Shown here piece by piece: positions 9,601 to 18,565 of a stretch of 64,000 nucleotides of DNA. The stretch lies in the NCBI RefSeq assembly GCF_000026105.1, contig NC_008027.1, positions 5,476,501-5,540,500 on the forward strand, given 5' to 3'. The stretch's first letter is position 1. Every line of letters begins with the position of its first letter. Source of the DNA: Pseudomonas entomophila L48 (GTDB taxonomy: Bacteria; Pseudomonadota; Gammaproteobacteria; Pseudomonadales; Pseudomonadaceae). Both the position numbers and the translations under genes were made by a program. The notes beneath the pieces were generated by a model. The model did not search any database, had not been told where the DNA came from, and saw nothing but the letters and a program-made list of their open reading frames with translations.

Positions 9601-9667
9601 AGCTGAAGTTCAGCACCTTGCTGCGGTCGATACGGCCGCCGCTGGCGAGGCGATAGGTCTGGCTCAT
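6650..9667 (-). CDS. soxA: Sarcosine oxidase alpha subunit
   Basis: 1005 residues, the usual length. Domain order: an N-terminal ferredoxin-like fold lacking cluster cysteines (about 10-110), an NAD/FAD-binding domain with LIVGAGPAGLAAALAAARSG (about 175), a second nucleotide-binding half, and a C-terminal GcvT-type folate domain (about 610-1005). The heterotetramer oxidatively demethylates sarcosine to glycine, passing the methyl carbon to THF, or releasing formaldehyde without it. The MSQTYRLASG start overlaps soxD by 4 bp (ATGA). A longer frame upstream only reads through soxD. Confidence 0.95.
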   Translation of the reverse strand: MSQTYRLASGGRIDRSKVLNFSFNGKTYQGYAGDTLAAALLANGVDIVGRSFKYSRPRGIIAAGTEEPNAILQIGSSEATQIPNVRATQQALYAGLVATSTNGWPNVNNDMMGIIGKVGGNMMPPGFYYKTFMYPKSFWMTYEKYIRKAAGLGRAPLQNDPDSYDYMNQHCDVLIVGAGPAGLAAALAAARSGARVILADEQEEFGGTLLDSRETLDGKPAAEWVNAVVAELESLPEVTLLPRSTVNGYHDHNFLTIHERLTDHLGDRAPIGQVRQRVHRVRANRVVLAAGAHERPLVYGNNDLPGNMLAGAVSTYVRRYGVAPGRKLVLSTNNDHAYRCALDWHDAGLQVVAIADARHNPRGSLVEEARAKGIRILTSSAVIEAKGSKHVTGARVAAIDVQAHKVTSPGETLECDLIATSGGYSPVVHLASHLGGRPVWREDILGFVPGDAPQKRVCVGGVNGVYALGDVIADGFEGGVRAATEAGFKASAGTLPKTLARKEEATVALFQVPHDKGTARAPKQFVDQQNDVTAAAIELATREGFESVEHVKRYTALGFGTDQGKLGNINGLAIAARSLGIGIPEMGTTMFRPNYTPVTFGAVAGRHCGHLFEPVRFTALHAWHIKNGAEFEDVGQWKRPWYFPKPGEDIHTAVARECKAVRDSVGLLDASTLGKIDIQGPDAREFLNRIYTNAWTKLDVGKARYGLMCKEDGMVFDDGVTACVGDNHFIMTTTTGGAARVLQWLELYHQTEWPDMKVYFTSVTDHWATMTLSGPNSRKLLADVSDIDLDKEGFPFMSWKEGLVGGVPARVFRISFTGELSYEINVQANYAMGVLEQIVEAGKKYNLTPYGTETMHVLRAEKGFIIVGQDTDGSMTPDDLNMSWCVGRNKPFSWIGLRGMNREDTVRENRKQLVGLKPVDPNVWLPEGAQLVFDPKQPIPMDMVGHVTSSYAANSLGYSFAMGVVKGGLKRLGERVYSPQADGSVIEAEIVSSVFFDPKGERQNV

Positions 9668-9999
9668 ACTTTTTCCCCTTGGCCCTTGGCGGTCGCTGGC
9701 GCGGTGCTCTGTTTCGAGGTGGCGGTGACCTGCGGCTTCTCGCCGATCTTGTAGGTTTCCAGGATCTCGTAGGTCACGGTGTCGCGGGTGACGTTGAAGT
9801 ACTGGCGGCAGCCGGCGACGTGGTCCCACAGCTCGTGGTGGATACCGCGTGGGTTGTCACGGAAGAACATGTAGGTGCCCCACTCCTCGTCGGAGCAGGC
9901 ATTGGGGTCCAGCGGGCGGGCGATGTGCGCCTGGCCCGATGCGTGGAACTCTTCCTCGGAGCGCAGCTCGCCGCAGTGGGGACAGAAGATTTGCAACAT
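9664..9999 (-). CDS. soxD: Sarcosine oxidase delta subunit
   Basis: 111 residues beginning MLQIFCPHCGELRSEEEF. The CPHCG cysteines, a following His and a later Cys (GCRQYF) form the zinc site of SoxD. It is a small structural subunit of the heterotetramer. The ribosome site GGAGA lies 7 bp before the start; the gene follows soxB by 16 bp and overlaps soxA. Confidence 0.93.
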   Translation of the reverse strand: MLQIFCPHCGELRSEEEFHASGQAHIARPLDPNACSDEEWGTYMFFRDNPRGIHHELWDHVAGCRQYFNVTRDTVTYEILETYKIGEKPQVTATSKQSTAPATAKGQGEKV

Positions 10000-10015
10000 G
10001 ACGGTTGTCTCCGGG

Positions 10016-11266
10016 TCAGTGGGCGACGGCAGCGGCGCCGTGTTCGTCGATCAGCGCGCCGTTGTAGAAACGGTCGATGGAGAAAGGCGCGGCCAGCGGG
10101 TGCATCTCGCCCTTGGCCAGGCTCGCGGCGAAGACGTTGCCCGAACCCGGGGTGGCCTTGAAGCCGCCGGTGCCCCAGCCGCAGTTGAAGAACATGTTCT
10201 TCACCGGGGTCTTGGAGATGATCGGGCAGGCGTCGGGGGTGGTGTCGACGATGCCGCCCCACTGGCGGTTCATGCGCACCCGGGAGAGGATCGGGAACAT
10301 CTCGACGATCGCCTGCAGGGTGTGCTCGATGATCGGGTAGGAGCCACGCTGGCCGTAGCCGACCCAACCGTCGATACCGGCGCCGATCACCAGGTCGCCC
10401 TTGTCGGACTGGCTGATGTAGCCGTGCACGGCGTTGGACATGATCACGCTGTCGATGATTGGCTTGATCGGCTCCGATACCAGTGCCTGCAACGGGTGCG
10501 ATTCCAGCGGCAGGCGGAAGCCGGCCAGCTTGGCCATGTGGCCGGAGTTGCCGGCAGTGACCACGCCGACGCGCTTGGCGCCGATGAAGCCTTTGTTGGT
10601 TTCAACGCCAATCACGGCGCCGTTCTCTTTACGGAAGCCGATCACTTCGGTCTGTTGGATCAGGTCCACGCCCAGGGCGTCGGCGGCGCGGGCGAAGCCC
10701 CAGGCCACGGCGTCGTGACGGGCCACGCCGCCACGCCGTTGCACGGTGGCGCCGAGGATCGGGTAGCGGGTGTTCTTCGAGCAGTCGAGGTACGGGATCT
10801 CAGCCGCGACCTGCTCGGTACGGATCAGCTCGCCGTCCACGCCGTTGAGGCGGTTGGCGTTGACCCGGCGCTCGGAGTCACGGATGTCCTGCAGGGTGTG
10901 GCACAGGTTGTACACGCCGCGCTGGGAGAACATCACGTTGTAGTTGATGTCTTGCGAGAGCCCTTCCCACAGCTTCATGGCGTGCTCGTACAGGTGCGCC
11001 GACTCGTCCCACAGGTAGTTGGAGCGCACGATGGTGGTGTTGCGGGCGGTGTTGCCGCCGCCCAGGTAGCCCTTCTCGACCACCGCCACGTTGGTGATGC
11101 CGTGCTCTTTCGCCAGGTAGTAGGCCGTGGCCAGGCCATGGCCGCCACCGCCGACGATGACCACGTCGTAGACCTTTTTCGGGGTCGGCGTGCGCCACAT
11201 GCGCTGCCAGTTCTCGTGGTGGCTGAGGGAGTGCTTGAAGAGGCCGAAGCCTGAATAACGTTGCAT
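10016..11266 (-). CDS. soxB: Sarcosine oxidase beta subunit
   Basis: 416 residues. The FAD-binding fold opens with [19 protein letters not shown], and GGVARHDAV contains the histidine that carries covalent FMN in this family. This subunit holds the sarcosine oxidation site. The MQRYSGF start has a TGGAGC ribosome site 9 bp upstream; the extra five codons seen in the longer frame lie in that site. It follows glyA closely, in the classical glyA-soxBDAG order. Confidence 0.95.
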   Translation of the reverse strand: MQRYSGFGLFKHSLSHHENWQRMWRTPTPKKVYDVVIVGGGGHGLATAYYLAKEHGITNVAVVEKGYLGGGNTARNTTIVRSNYLWDESAHLYEHAMKLWEGLSQDINYNVMFSQRGVYNLCHTLQDIRDSERRVNANRLNGVDGELIRTEQVAAEIPYLDCSKNTRYPILGATVQRRGGVARHDAVAWGFARAADALGVDLIQQTEVIGFRKENGAVIGVETNKGFIGAKRVGVVTAGNSGHMAKLAGFRLPLESHPLQALVSEPIKPIIDSVIMSNAVHGYISQSDKGDLVIGAGIDGWVGYGQRGSYPIIEHTLQAIVEMFPILSRVRMNRQWGGIVDTTPDACPIISKTPVKNMFFNCGWGTGGFKATPGSGNVFAASLAKGEMHPLAAPFSIDRFYNGALIDEHGAAAVAH

Positions 11267-11281
11267 GGTGTTCTGCTCCAC

Positions 11282-12535
11282 TCAGCGGTAGACCGGGAAG
11301 TCGGCGCACAGGGCGGCGACGTTCTTGGCCACATCGGCCTCGACATCGGCGTCGCCCAGGTTGTCCAGCACATCGCAGATCCAGCCGGCCAGCGCCACGC
11401 ACTGGGCGACCTTGAAACCACGGGTGGTGACGGCCGGGGTGCCGATGCGCAGGCCCGAGGTGACGAACGGCGACTGCGGGTCGTTGGGCACGGCGTTCTT
11501 GTTGACGGTGATATGGGCGCGGCCGAGGGCGGCGTCAGCGTCCTTGCCGGTCAGGCCCTGGCGGATCAGGCTGACCAGGAACAGGTGGTTGTCGGTGCCG
11601 CCGGAGACCACGTCGTAGCCGCGCTCGATGAACACCTGGGCCATGGCCTGGGCGTTCTCGATGACCTGCTTCTGGTAGGCCTTGAAGCCGGGTTCCAGCG
11701 CTTCCTTGAAGCACACCGCCTTGGCGGCGATCACGTGCATCAGCGGGCCGCCCTGGGCGCCGGGGAACACCGCAGCATTGAGCTTTTTCTCGATCTCTTC
11801 GTTGGACTTGGCCAGGATCAGGCCGCCACGCGGGCCGCGCAGGGTCTTGTGGGTGGTGGTGGTGACCACGTCGGCGAAGGGGATCGGGTTCGGGTACAGG
11901 CCGGCGGCGACCAGGCCGGCGACGTGGGCCATGTCGACGAACAGCAGCGCGCCGACTTTATCGGCGATCTGGCGGAAGCGTGGGAAATCGAGGGTCTTCG
12001 AGTAGGCCGAGAAACCGGCGACGATCATCTTCGGCTTGTGCTCGACGGCCAGGCGCTCGACTTCGTCGTAGTCGATCAGGCCGGTGGTGGTGTCGATGCC
12101 GTACTGCACGGCGTTGTACAGCTTGCCCGAGGACGACACTTTCGCGCCGTGGGTCAGGTGGCCGCCGTGGGCCAGGCTCATGCCCAGGATGGTGTCGCCG
12201 GCCTGCAGCAGGGCCAGATAGACGGCGCTGTTGGCCGAAGAGCCGGAGTGTGGCTGAACGTTGGCGTAGTCGGCGCCGAACAGCTGCTTGGCGCGCTCGA
12301 TGGCCAGGGCTTCCACCTTGTCGACGTGCTCGCAACCACCGTAGTAGCGCTTGCCCGGATAGCCCTCGGCGTACTTGTTGGTCAGGCCGCTGCCCTGGGC
12401 CTGCATCACGCGCTTGCTGGTGTAGTTCTCCGAGGCGATCAGCTCGATGTGATCTTCCTGGCGCTGTTCCTCGGCATTCATCGCCGCCAGCAGTGCGTCG
12501 TCATAACCCTGGATCTGGTCTTGCTTGCTGAACAT
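11282..12535 (-). CDS. glyA: Serine hydroxymethyltransferase
   Basis: 417 residues with the complete SHMT signature, the PLP lysine being K230 in [17 protein letters not shown]. It interconverts glycine plus methylene-THF with serine plus THF. As first gene of the glyA-soxBDAG operon it consumes the glycine and one-carbon unit released by sarcosine oxidase, delivering serine. This is probably the catabolic copy; pseudomonads usually have a second glyA. The [10 protein letters not shown] start is preferred over the frame extended 26 codons upstream, which is not conserved in SHMT. Confidence 0.94.
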   Translation of the reverse strand: MFSKQDQIQGYDDALLAAMNAEEQRQEDHIELIASENYTSKRVMQAQGSGLTNKYAEGYPGKRYYGGCEHVDKVEALAIERAKQLFGADYANVQPHSGSSANSAVYLALLQAGDTILGMSLAHGGHLTHGAKVSSSGKLYNAVQYGIDTTTGLIDYDEVERLAVEHKPKMIVAGFSAYSKTLDFPRFRQIADKVGALLFVDMAHVAGLVAAGLYPNPIPFADVVTTTTHKTLRGPRGGLILAKSNEEIEKKLNAAVFPGAQGGPLMHVIAAKAVCFKEALEPGFKAYQKQVIENAQAMAQVFIERGYDVVSGGTDNHLFLVSLIRQGLTGKDADAALGRAHITVNKNAVPNDPQSPFVTSGLRIGTPAVTTRGFKVAQCVALAGWICDVLDNLGDADVEADVAKNVAALCADFPVYR

Positions 12536-12632
12536 CGTGTATCTCCCGGCAGCGATCGTTTCTTGTCTGGTGAGGGTTTTCCCACCCTTTGCAGCGATGG
12601 TATGACCGGGCACGGCGGCACAGATGCCTGCG

Positions 12633-12651
12633 CGCGCCTTGCAATGGCGCG
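12633..12651. promoter_or_regulatory. Inverted repeat, candidate operator for glyA-sox
   Basis: CGCGCC-TTGCAAT-GGCGCG: perfect 6-bp arms around a TTGCAA core, about 100 bp upstream of the glyA start. Placement suits a regulator of the sarcosine operon, such as the SouR-type GlxA regulator known in P. aeruginosa, but that assignment is inference. Confidence 0.35.
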
Positions 12652-12685
12652 TTTACGACATTCACCTGCAAGCGTCGCGTCGGCC

Positions 12686-12769
12686 TGTAGGAGCCAGCCT
12701 TGCTGGCGAATCGACCTAACTGCCATGGGCAAGGCTGCGCCTTGCATCGCCAGCAAGGCTGGCGCCTAC
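12686..12769. repeat. REP pair, class GCCAGCCTTGCTGGC
   Basis: Inverted pair; the right arm is slightly diverged (GGCGCCTAC instead of GGCTCCTAC), and an extra GCAAGGCTGCGCCTTGC hairpin sits in the loop. Confidence 0.85.
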
Positions 12770-12852
12770 CGGGAAGCATCGTGGCCTGTATAGGCAACCG
12801 CCAAATCGATGGTTTAGAGTGCGTGCCTGCGTCGTACAAAAGGACAGGCGTC

Positions 12853-13893
12853 ATGACCGACAACAATCAACAATTCGCCAGCGACAACTACTCCGGCATC
12901 TGCCCCGAAGCCTGGGCGGCCATGGAAAAGGCCAACCACGGCCACCAACGCGCCTATGGCGACGACCAGTGGACCGAACGCGCCTCGGAATACTTCCGCA
13001 AGCTGTTCGAGACCGACTGCGAGGTGTTCTTCGCCTTCAACGGCACCGCCGCCAACTCCCTGGCCCTGGCCTCGCTGTGCCAGAGCTACCACAGCGTGAT
13101 CTGCTCCGAGACCGCCCACGTCGAGACCGACGAATGCGGCGCGCCGGAGTTCTTCTCCAACGGCTCCAAGCTGCTGACCGCCGCCAGCGTCAACGGCAAG
13201 CTGACGCCTGAATCGATCCGCGAAGTGGCGCTCAAGCGCCAGGACATCCACTACCCCAAGCCCCGCGTGGTGACCATCACCCAGGCCACCGAAGTAGGTA
13301 CCGTGTATCGCCCTGAAGAGCTCAAGGCGATCAGCGCCACCTGCAAGGAGCTGGGCCTGAACTTGCACATGGACGGCGCGCGCTTCACCAACGCCTGTTC
13401 GTTCCTCGGCTGCTCGCCGGCCGAGCTGACCTGGAAGGCCGGGGTCGATGTGCTGTGCTTCGGTGGCACCAAGAACGGCATGGCGGTGGGCGAAGCGATC
13501 CTGTTCTTCAATCGCGACTTGGCCGACGATTTCGACTACCGCTGCAAGCAGGCCGGGCAGCTGGCGTCGAAAATGCGCTTCTTGTCGGCACCGTGGGTGG
13601 GGCTGCTGGAAGACGGCGCCTGGCTGCGCCATGGCAAGCATGCCAACCACTGCGCGCAATTGCTGGCGTCGTTGGTGAGTGACTTGCCGGGTGTGGAACT
13701 GATGTTCCCGGTGGAAGCCAACGGGGTGTTCCTGCAGATGCCGGAGCATGCGCTGGAGGCCCTGCGTAACAAGGGCTGGCGCTTCTACACCTTCATCGGT
13801 AGCGGCGGCGCGCGGTTCATGTGTTCTTGGGATACACAGGAATCGCGGGTGCGTGAGCTGGCGGCGGATATCCGCGCGATCTTCGGCGCCTGA
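12853..13893 (+). CDS. ltaE: Low-specificity L-threonine aldolase
   Basis: 346 residues, fold type I PLP enzyme. PLP lysine K207 lies in VLCFGGTKNGM; the cofactor-binding FAFNGTAANSL is near residue 60 and LHMDGARFTNA near 171. It cleaves L-threonine or allo-threonine to glycine and acetaldehyde. Divergent from glyA-sox, so both ends of this locus make or use glycine. The ATG at 12853 follows AAAAGGACAGGCGTC, a fair ribosome site; the in-frame extension upstream is REP sequence. Confidence 0.9.
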   Translation: MTDNNQQFASDNYSGICPEAWAAMEKANHGHQRAYGDDQWTERASEYFRKLFETDCEVFFAFNGTAANSLALASLCQSYHSVICSETAHVETDECGAPEFFSNGSKLLTAASVNGKLTPESIREVALKRQDIHYPKPRVVTITQATEVGTVYRPEELKAISATCKELGLNLHMDGARFTNACSFLGCSPAELTWKAGVDVLCFGGTKNGMAVGEAILFFNRDLADDFDYRCKQAGQLASKMRFLSAPWVGLLEDGAWLRHGKHANHCAQLLASLVSDLPGVELMFPVEANGVFLQMPEHALEALRNKGWRFYTFIGSGGARFMCSWDTQESRVRELAADIRAIFGA

Positions 13894-13902
13894 CCGACAG
13901 CA

Positions 13903-13945
13903 TTCGCCGGCAAGCCGGCTCCTACGGGAGCTGGCTTGCCGGCAA
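13903..13945. repeat. REP pair, class GCCGGCTTGCCGGC
   Basis: Compact inverted pair between convergent ltaE and the chemoreceptor gene. The arms almost touch (CTCCTACGGGAGC centre). Confidence 0.85.
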
Positions 13946-13951
13946 AGCGAT

Positions 13952-15889
13952 CTAGAGCCTGAAGCCGCCCATCTGCCGCGCCAGGTCATCGGCCAACCCA
14001 CGCAACGCCTGGCACTCCTCGCGACACCCCTGCACTTCACTGGCCGTCTGTCGCGCCAGGTCGGAAATCCCCTGCACGTTGCGGTTGATCTCCTCGGTCA
14101 CCGCCGACTGTTCCTCGGTCGCCGTCGCCACCTGGTGGTTCATGTCGCTGATGCGTTCGACCTGGTCGGTGATCGCCCCCAGCGAGGTGCCCGTACGCTG
14201 GCTTGATTCGACACCGCTACCGGTCGCCTGCTGCCCCGCCTGCATCGACGCCACGGCGGTGCCCGCGCCCTGCTTGAGACGGTGAATCATCTGCTGCACC
14301 TCGTCGGTGGACACCTGGGTGCGCCGCGCCAGGGTGCGCACTTCGTCGGCGACCACGGCGAAACCACGCCCCATCTCGCCCGCCCGAGCAGCCTCGATGG
14401 CAGCATTGAGCGCCAGCAGGTTGGTCTGTTCGGAAATACTGCGGATCACCGCCAAAACTTCATCGATCGAGGCGACTTCGTCGGCCAGTTGCGTGACCGC
14501 CTCGGCGGCACGGCCGATCTCGCCGGACATGCCCTCGATACCGTGGATCGAACGACGTACCACCTCCCGCGCCTGCAACGCCTCGTCGCGCGCCGACTGG
14601 GAAGCCTGCGCGGCGGCGCCGGCATTCTGGGCGATGTCCTGCACGGTCAGGCCCATTTCATGAACGGCAGTGGCGACCATCTCGGTCATTTCCTGCTGCC
14701 GCCCGGAGCGATCAGCGGTGTTATCCACAACCTGGGTGACCTGCTCTACCGACAGGTGCAGGCGCTCGGTGGTGCGCAGCACTTCGCCGATCAGGCCGCG
14801 TTGGCTGTCGAGGAAACGGTTGAAGCCCCGCGCCAGGTCACCCAGTTCATCCTGGCGCGAGTCGTCGAGGCGATGGCTGAGGTCGCCTCCACCACTGCCG
14901 ATCTGCACCAACGCCGCGGTGACCTGGCGAATCGGCCGCACCAGCCCGCGCGCCAGCAGCACCACCAGCAACAGCGACACCAGGGCAACCGCACCGCCGA
15001 TCAGGCTGGTCAGCCAGACGGCGTGATGCATCTGGGCATAGATCTCGGCCTCCGGCACCTCGGCGACCAGGGTCCAGTTCAGATCGCGCAGGGGCAGGCC
15101 CAGTGCCAGATAACGCTCACCGTCACGGTTGAAGCGGGTGCTGCGCAATCCAGCGGCGCCGCTCATCACAGCCTTGGCCGCTTCCGCGTCCAGTTGCTCG
15201 GCCAGTTGGCGCTTGCCGCTGAACTGCTGGTCGGGATGCACCTGGATCAGGCCATCGTTGCGCACCAGGAACACCTTGCCATGCTCGCCGAAGCTGAAAT
15301 CATGGATTAGCTTCGACAGTTCAGTCATGCGCAGGCCCATGCCGGCCACGCCGACCAGCTGGCCAGCCTTTTCCACCCGGTAGTCGATGAACAGCGCCAG
15401 TTCACCCGTGGAACCGTCGATGTCGATGTTGATCAGGCGCTCGGCGCCACTGTCGATGTAGCCGTAGAACCACTTGTCCTTGGGGTTGGCGCGGCTGAGG
15501 GTGCGGTCCAGGCCCTTCTCGTTGTAGTAGTGGCCGGTGCTGGTGGAGGCGAACAGGGTGGTGAAAGCCTTGTTGCGCTGCTTGGCGGCCTCGAGGTATT
15601 CGATGAAGCGTGGCAGCTCGGCGGGGTTTTCCCCGGCCGCCAGCCAGTCACGCAGCAGGGTGTTGCCGGCGATGTCCGCCGCCGCCACCAGCGGCTGGCC
15701 GAGCATACGCTCGATATCGTTGCGAATCGCCTCGACACTGGCCGGCAGCGCCGTGTCGACCAGGTAGCGCTCGGTGAGGCGGTTGACCGCCACCGTGTAG
15801 ATCGCCACCACCACCAGGATGCTCGCCAGCAGGGCGCCGCCCATGCTCGCGATCAGTTGCCACTGGATACTCCGCCGCCAGATGCGCAT
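13952..15889 (-). CDS. Methyl-accepting chemotaxis protein with dCache ligand domain
   Basis: 645 residues from [10 protein letters not shown]. Membrane helix 1 is about 10-32, followed by a large periplasmic dCache domain (about 40-290, with the [12 protein letters not shown] and [12 protein letters not shown] motifs), helix 2 about 300-322, HAMP, then a signalling domain with the hairpin tip [20 protein letters not shown]. Gene order next to ltaE and glyA matches the P. putida KT2440 purine receptor McpH as I recall it; ligand identity is inferred from synteny only. The seven-residue longer start (MAGKIG) has no better ribosome site. Confidence 0.88.
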   Translation of the reverse strand: MRIWRRSIQWQLIASMGGALLASILVVVAIYTVAVNRLTERYLVDTALPASVEAIRNDIERMLGQPLVAAADIAGNTLLRDWLAAGENPAELPRFIEYLEAAKQRNKAFTTLFASTSTGHYYNEKGLDRTLSRANPKDKWFYGYIDSGAERLINIDIDGSTGELALFIDYRVEKAGQLVGVAGMGLRMTELSKLIHDFSFGEHGKVFLVRNDGLIQVHPDQQFSGKRQLAEQLDAEAAKAVMSGAAGLRSTRFNRDGERYLALGLPLRDLNWTLVAEVPEAEIYAQMHHAVWLTSLIGGAVALVSLLLVVLLARGLVRPIRQVTAALVQIGSGGGDLSHRLDDSRQDELGDLARGFNRFLDSQRGLIGEVLRTTERLHLSVEQVTQVVDNTADRSGRQQEMTEMVATAVHEMGLTVQDIAQNAGAAAQASQSARDEALQAREVVRRSIHGIEGMSGEIGRAAEAVTQLADEVASIDEVLAVIRSISEQTNLLALNAAIEAARAGEMGRGFAVVADEVRTLARRTQVSTDEVQQMIHRLKQGAGTAVASMQAGQQATGSGVESSQRTGTSLGAITDQVERISDMNHQVATATEEQSAVTEEINRNVQGISDLARQTASEVQGCREECQALRGLADDLARQMGGFRL

Positions 15890-15923
15890 GCCAATCTTCC
15901 CCGCCAATTATTGTTTTTGGGAA

Positions 15924-15935
15924 AGTGTATACACT
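15924..15935. promoter_or_regulatory. Perfect 12-bp palindrome upstream of the dCache receptor gene
   Basis: AGTGTATACACT, starting 35 bp upstream of the receptor start. It looks like an operator half-site pair for a GntR- or TetR-type repressor. No cognate regulator is in the window. Confidence 0.3.
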
Positions 15936-15981
15936 CAAGTATCCGATCAATCCACAGATATTGAACAATACAAATACCCCC

Positions 15982-16053
15982 TGTAGGAGCCGGCTTGCCG
16001 GCGAACGCGTCGGTGACTTCACCGCATGGTTCGCCGGCAAGCCGGCTCCTACA
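15982..16053. repeat. REP pair, class GCCGGCTTGCCGGC
   Basis: Inverted pair TGTAGGAGCCGGCTTGCCGG and its complement, between the zapA-like gene and the chemoreceptor. Confidence 0.9.
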
Positions 16054-16073
16054 GGGGGTTGCGCAATCTGTTG

Positions 16074-16376
16074 TTATTGGTCGCCGATGGTCCGGCTGAT
16101 GGCGTCGACGGTGGCGTCGATCTGCGCCTGGGTGCGCTCGAGGGTGCGGTCGTGCTCGCGCTGCAACTCGATCTGCTTGGAGCACAGGTTCAGGGCGGCC
16201 AGCACCAGCAGCTTGTCACCAATCAGGGTCGGGAACTGGCGCTTGGTTTCGGCCAGGGCGACATTGAGCATGCGCACGGCCTGGTTCAGGGTGTCTTCCT
16301 GGCCCTCGGGGGCCTTCAGCGAATAGTCGTTGCCGAGGATCGACACGACATTGATCGGCTGTTCTGGCCGTCTCAT
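16074..16376 (-). CDS. ZapA-like cell-division protein (divergent paralogue)
   Basis: 100 residues. An N-terminal beta-rich ZapA head (INVVSILGNDYSLKAPEGQ) is followed by a long alpha-helical tail with the conserved DKLLVLAALNLCSKQIEL helix. ZapA stabilises FtsZ protofilaments at the division ring. As I recall, the canonical Pseudomonas ZapA starts MSQSNTLTVQILDKEY and lies by ssrS (6S RNA) and ygfA. This one differs in sequence and context and overlaps the coiled-coil gene upstream by 4 bp. It is probably a second, diverged copy rather than the main ZapA. Confidence 0.75.
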   Translation of the reverse strand: MRRPEQPINVVSILGNDYSLKAPEGQEDTLNQAVRMLNVALAETKRQFPTLIGDKLLVLAALNLCSKQIELQREHDRTLERTQAQIDATVDAISRTIGDQ

Positions 16377-16603
16377 GCGTTCACGACACCCGCGCTGGCG
16401 CGCTCGACCAGGGCCTGGATGCGTGCGGCGGTGGCGCCGTGCTTCTCTTCCTGTTCCATCAGCGACAACTGCAGGCTGTCGTTCTCTTCCTTGGCCTGGG
16501 CCAGTTCCTGGCTGAGGCTGGCGTTCTGCTCGGCCAGTTGCGCGTTCTTGTGCATCAGGTCGCTGACCAGTTGCTCGAGTTGATTCAGGGAAGTTTCCAA
16601 CAT
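16373..16603 (-). CDS. Small coiled-coil protein, TIGR02449/ZapB-like
   Basis: 76 residues from MLETSLNQLEQLVSDLMHKN, almost entirely a predicted coiled coil with Leu/Ala heptads (QLAEQNASLSQELAQAKEEN). Size and composition match the ZapB-like TIGR02449 family, which normally accompanies ZapA. It overlaps the zapA-like gene (ATGA), so the pair is co-translated. A much longer in-frame reading upstream is rejected: it crosses an AT-rich promoter region and has no family match. Confidence 0.7.
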   Translation of the reverse strand: MLETSLNQLEQLVSDLMHKNAQLAEQNASLSQELAQAKEENDSLQLSLMEQEEKHGATAARIQALVERASAGVVNA

Positions 16604-16791
16604 GCGTCTATCTCGGGTTGTTGCAAAGGGCGCACACGATAAGGAAAAACCTGCGCCCCCGCCATTAAATATCGGATTCAAAAGGTTTTTGCCAGGTTCA
16701 GGTTGACCCGGGATCCGCCCCCTTGTTCCAACCTGGATCAACCGCTGGTCAGGAAAATAGTTAGCTGCCTCACAATTTCTGCATTTCGGAC

Positions 16792-16818
16792 TCAAGACTG
16801 GCCAGTCACGACCGATAG
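16792..16818 (+). promoter_or_regulatory. FliA (sigma-28) promoter for the 4HB chemoreceptor
   Basis: TCAAG, 14 bp, then ACCGATAG: a close match to the flagellar sigma consensus TCAAG-N14-GCCGATA. It lies 63 bp upstream of the chemoreceptor ATG, so this receptor is probably expressed with the late flagellar regulon. Confidence 0.6.
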
Positions 16819-16880
16819 GCAGGCAGGTCTTCTTCCGTCGCATGGATCGCGGCACCTCTTCTGCCTTGGGAACTGCCTCC

Positions 16881-18506
16881 ATGTCCTTACGCAATATGAA
16901 TATCGCGCCGCGCGCGCTGCTCGGGTTCGCCGTGATCGGCCTGCTGATGCTGGGCCTCGGCGTCTTCTCGCTGATCCAGATGGGCAACATCCGCCAGGCC
17001 GGCGTGACCATCGAGGAAGTCAGCGTACCCAGCATCAAGACCCTCGACGAGCTGACCGCGCTCAACCTGCGCCTGCGCACCCTGTCCTATCGCCTGCTGC
17101 TCAATCGCGAACCGGCCACCCAGCAGGACACCCTGCGCCTGCTGGACGAGCGCAACGCGCAGATCGACAAGGCCCGCCGCGCCTACGAGCCGCTGGTGAC
17201 CGCCGCCGACGAGAAGGCCGCCTTCGACCAGTACGGCCTGCTGCTCAACCAGTACCGCCAGCTCGAGGCACGCATGCGCACGCTGAGCCAGGCCGGCGAC
17301 CTGGACGCCCTGCGCGACCTGCTCAACCGCGACCTGCTGGACAACTCCGAGCAGATCAACAAGATCATGGACACCCTGGTGCGCATCAACACCGACCAGA
17401 CCAGCGCCACCAACGACCAGGCCGCCGCCCAGTACAGCGGCGCCTTCGGCCTGGTGATCAGCCTGCTGGTGGCCGCCACGGTGCTGACCCTGCTGTTCGC
17501 CTTCCTGCTCACCCGCAGCATCGTCAAGCCCATCGACGAAGCGCTGAAGTCCGCCGAGCAGATCGCCGAGGGCGACCTCACCCACCACATCGACGCCGAA
17601 GGCACCGACGAGGCCGCGCGCCTGCTCAAGGCCATGGCCAAGATGCAGGACAAGCTGCGCGACACCCTGCAGCTGATCGCCGGCTCCGCCACCCAGCTGG
17701 CCTCGGCCGCCGAAGAGCTCAACAGCGTCACCGACGAGAGCGCCCGTGGTCTGCAGCAGCAGAACAACGAGATCGAGCAGGCCGCCACCGCCGTCACCGA
17801 AATGACCAGCGCGGTCGAGGAAGTGGCGCGCAACGCGGTGAGCACCTCGGAAGCCTCCAGCGAAGCCAGCCGTTCGGCCGGCGATGGTCGTGACCTGGTG
17901 ATGGAGACCGTGGGTGCCATCGAGCGCATGAGCGGCGACGTGCAGGCCACCGCCAAGCTGATCACCCACCTGGCCGAGCAATCGCGCGATATCGGCAAGG
18001 TCCTCGACGTGATCCGTGGCCTGGCCGACCAGACCAACCTGCTGGCGCTCAACGCCGCCATCGAGGCCGCCCGTGCCGGTGAGGCTGGCCGTGGCTTCGC
18101 CGTGGTCGCCGACGAAGTACGCGCCCTGGCGCATCGCACCCAGCAGTCCACCAGCGAGATCGAGCGGATGATCGGCAGCATCCAGGGTGGCACCGAGCAG
18201 GCCGTGGACTCGATGCGCACCAGCACCGAGCGCGCCGAGTCGACCCTGAACATCGCCCGTGGCGCGGGCCTGGCGCTGGACACCATCGCCGGCGCGGTGG
18301 CGCAGATCAACGAGCGCAACCTGGTGATCGCCAGCGCCGCCGAAGAGCAGGCTCAGGTGGCCCGCGAGGTGGACCGCAACCTGGTGAACATCAACGACCT
18401 GTCGGTGCAGAGCGCCACCGGGGCGAACCAGACCAGCGCGGCGAGCGCCGAGCTGTCGCGCCTGGCGGTGGACCTGAGCAGCCTGGTGGCCCGCTTCCGC
18501 ACCTGA
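16881..18506 (+). CDS. Methyl-accepting chemotaxis protein with 4-helix-bundle ligand domain
   Basis: 541 residues from [16 protein letters not shown]. Helix 1 is about 9-31; the periplasmic 4HB_MCP domain is about 35-190, nearly all helical; helix 2 is about 190-212 ([20 protein letters not shown]); then HAMP and a signalling domain with tip [20 protein letters not shown]. The ligand cannot be read from sequence. It is divergent from the zapB-like/zapA-like pair and preceded by a FliA-type promoter. The frame extends 13 codons upstream but the MSLR start fits the receptor family better. Confidence 0.9.
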   Translation: MSLRNMNIAPRALLGFAVIGLLMLGLGVFSLIQMGNIRQAGVTIEEVSVPSIKTLDELTALNLRLRTLSYRLLLNREPATQQDTLRLLDERNAQIDKARRAYEPLVTAADEKAAFDQYGLLLNQYRQLEARMRTLSQAGDLDALRDLLNRDLLDNSEQINKIMDTLVRINTDQTSATNDQAAAQYSGAFGLVISLLVAATVLTLLFAFLLTRSIVKPIDEALKSAEQIAEGDLTHHIDAEGTDEAARLLKAMAKMQDKLRDTLQLIAGSATQLASAAEELNSVTDESARGLQQQNNEIEQAATAVTEMTSAVEEVARNAVSTSEASSEASRSAGDGRDLVMETVGAIERMSGDVQATAKLITHLAEQSRDIGKVLDVIRGLADQTNLLALNAAIEAARAGEAGRGFAVVADEVRALAHRTQQSTSEIERMIGSIQGGTEQAVDSMRTSTERAESTLNIARGAGLALDTIAGAVAQINERNLVIASAAEEQAQVAREVDRNLVNINDLSVQSATGANQTSAASAELSRLAVDLSSLVARFRT

Positions 18507-18511
18507 AAGCA

Positions 18512-18562
18512 TTCGCCGGCAAGCCGGCTCCTACACCCGTAGGAGCCGGCTTGCCGGCGAAT
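18512..18562. repeat. REP pair, class GCCGGCTTGCCGGC
   Basis: Compact inverted pair between the convergent chemoreceptor and gbcB genes; only a few bases separate the arms. Confidence 0.9.
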
Positions 18563-18565
18563 GGC

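Larger units (their letters stand above)
12536..12852. other. glyA-ltaE divergent intergenic region
   Basis: 317 bp with no gene. It holds the glyA leader, with a G-rich/C-rich hairpin near 12575-12595, the inverted repeat described at 12633, and a REP pair at 12686. I see no glycine-riboswitch architecture: no tandem conserved aptamer cores. Confidence 0.6.

Noticed and set aside
6830..9754. 974-codon open frame antisense to soxA
   Set aside because: It mirrors the soxA reading frame in GC-rich DNA; the product is His/Val/Ala-rich with no domain.
12536..12690. Glycine riboswitch before glyA
   Set aside because: Glycine-related gene, but no tandem aptamer core or kink-turn sequence can be seen.
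14721..14729. TTATCCACA in the dCache receptor gene as part of the cluster
   Set aside because: Isolated, 5 kb from the next copy, so treated as background.
16604..17080. Long N-terminal extension of the ZapB-like protein
   Set aside because: It would cross the receptor's FliA promoter and start inside the receptor gene; coiled-coil family members begin at the MLETS Met.
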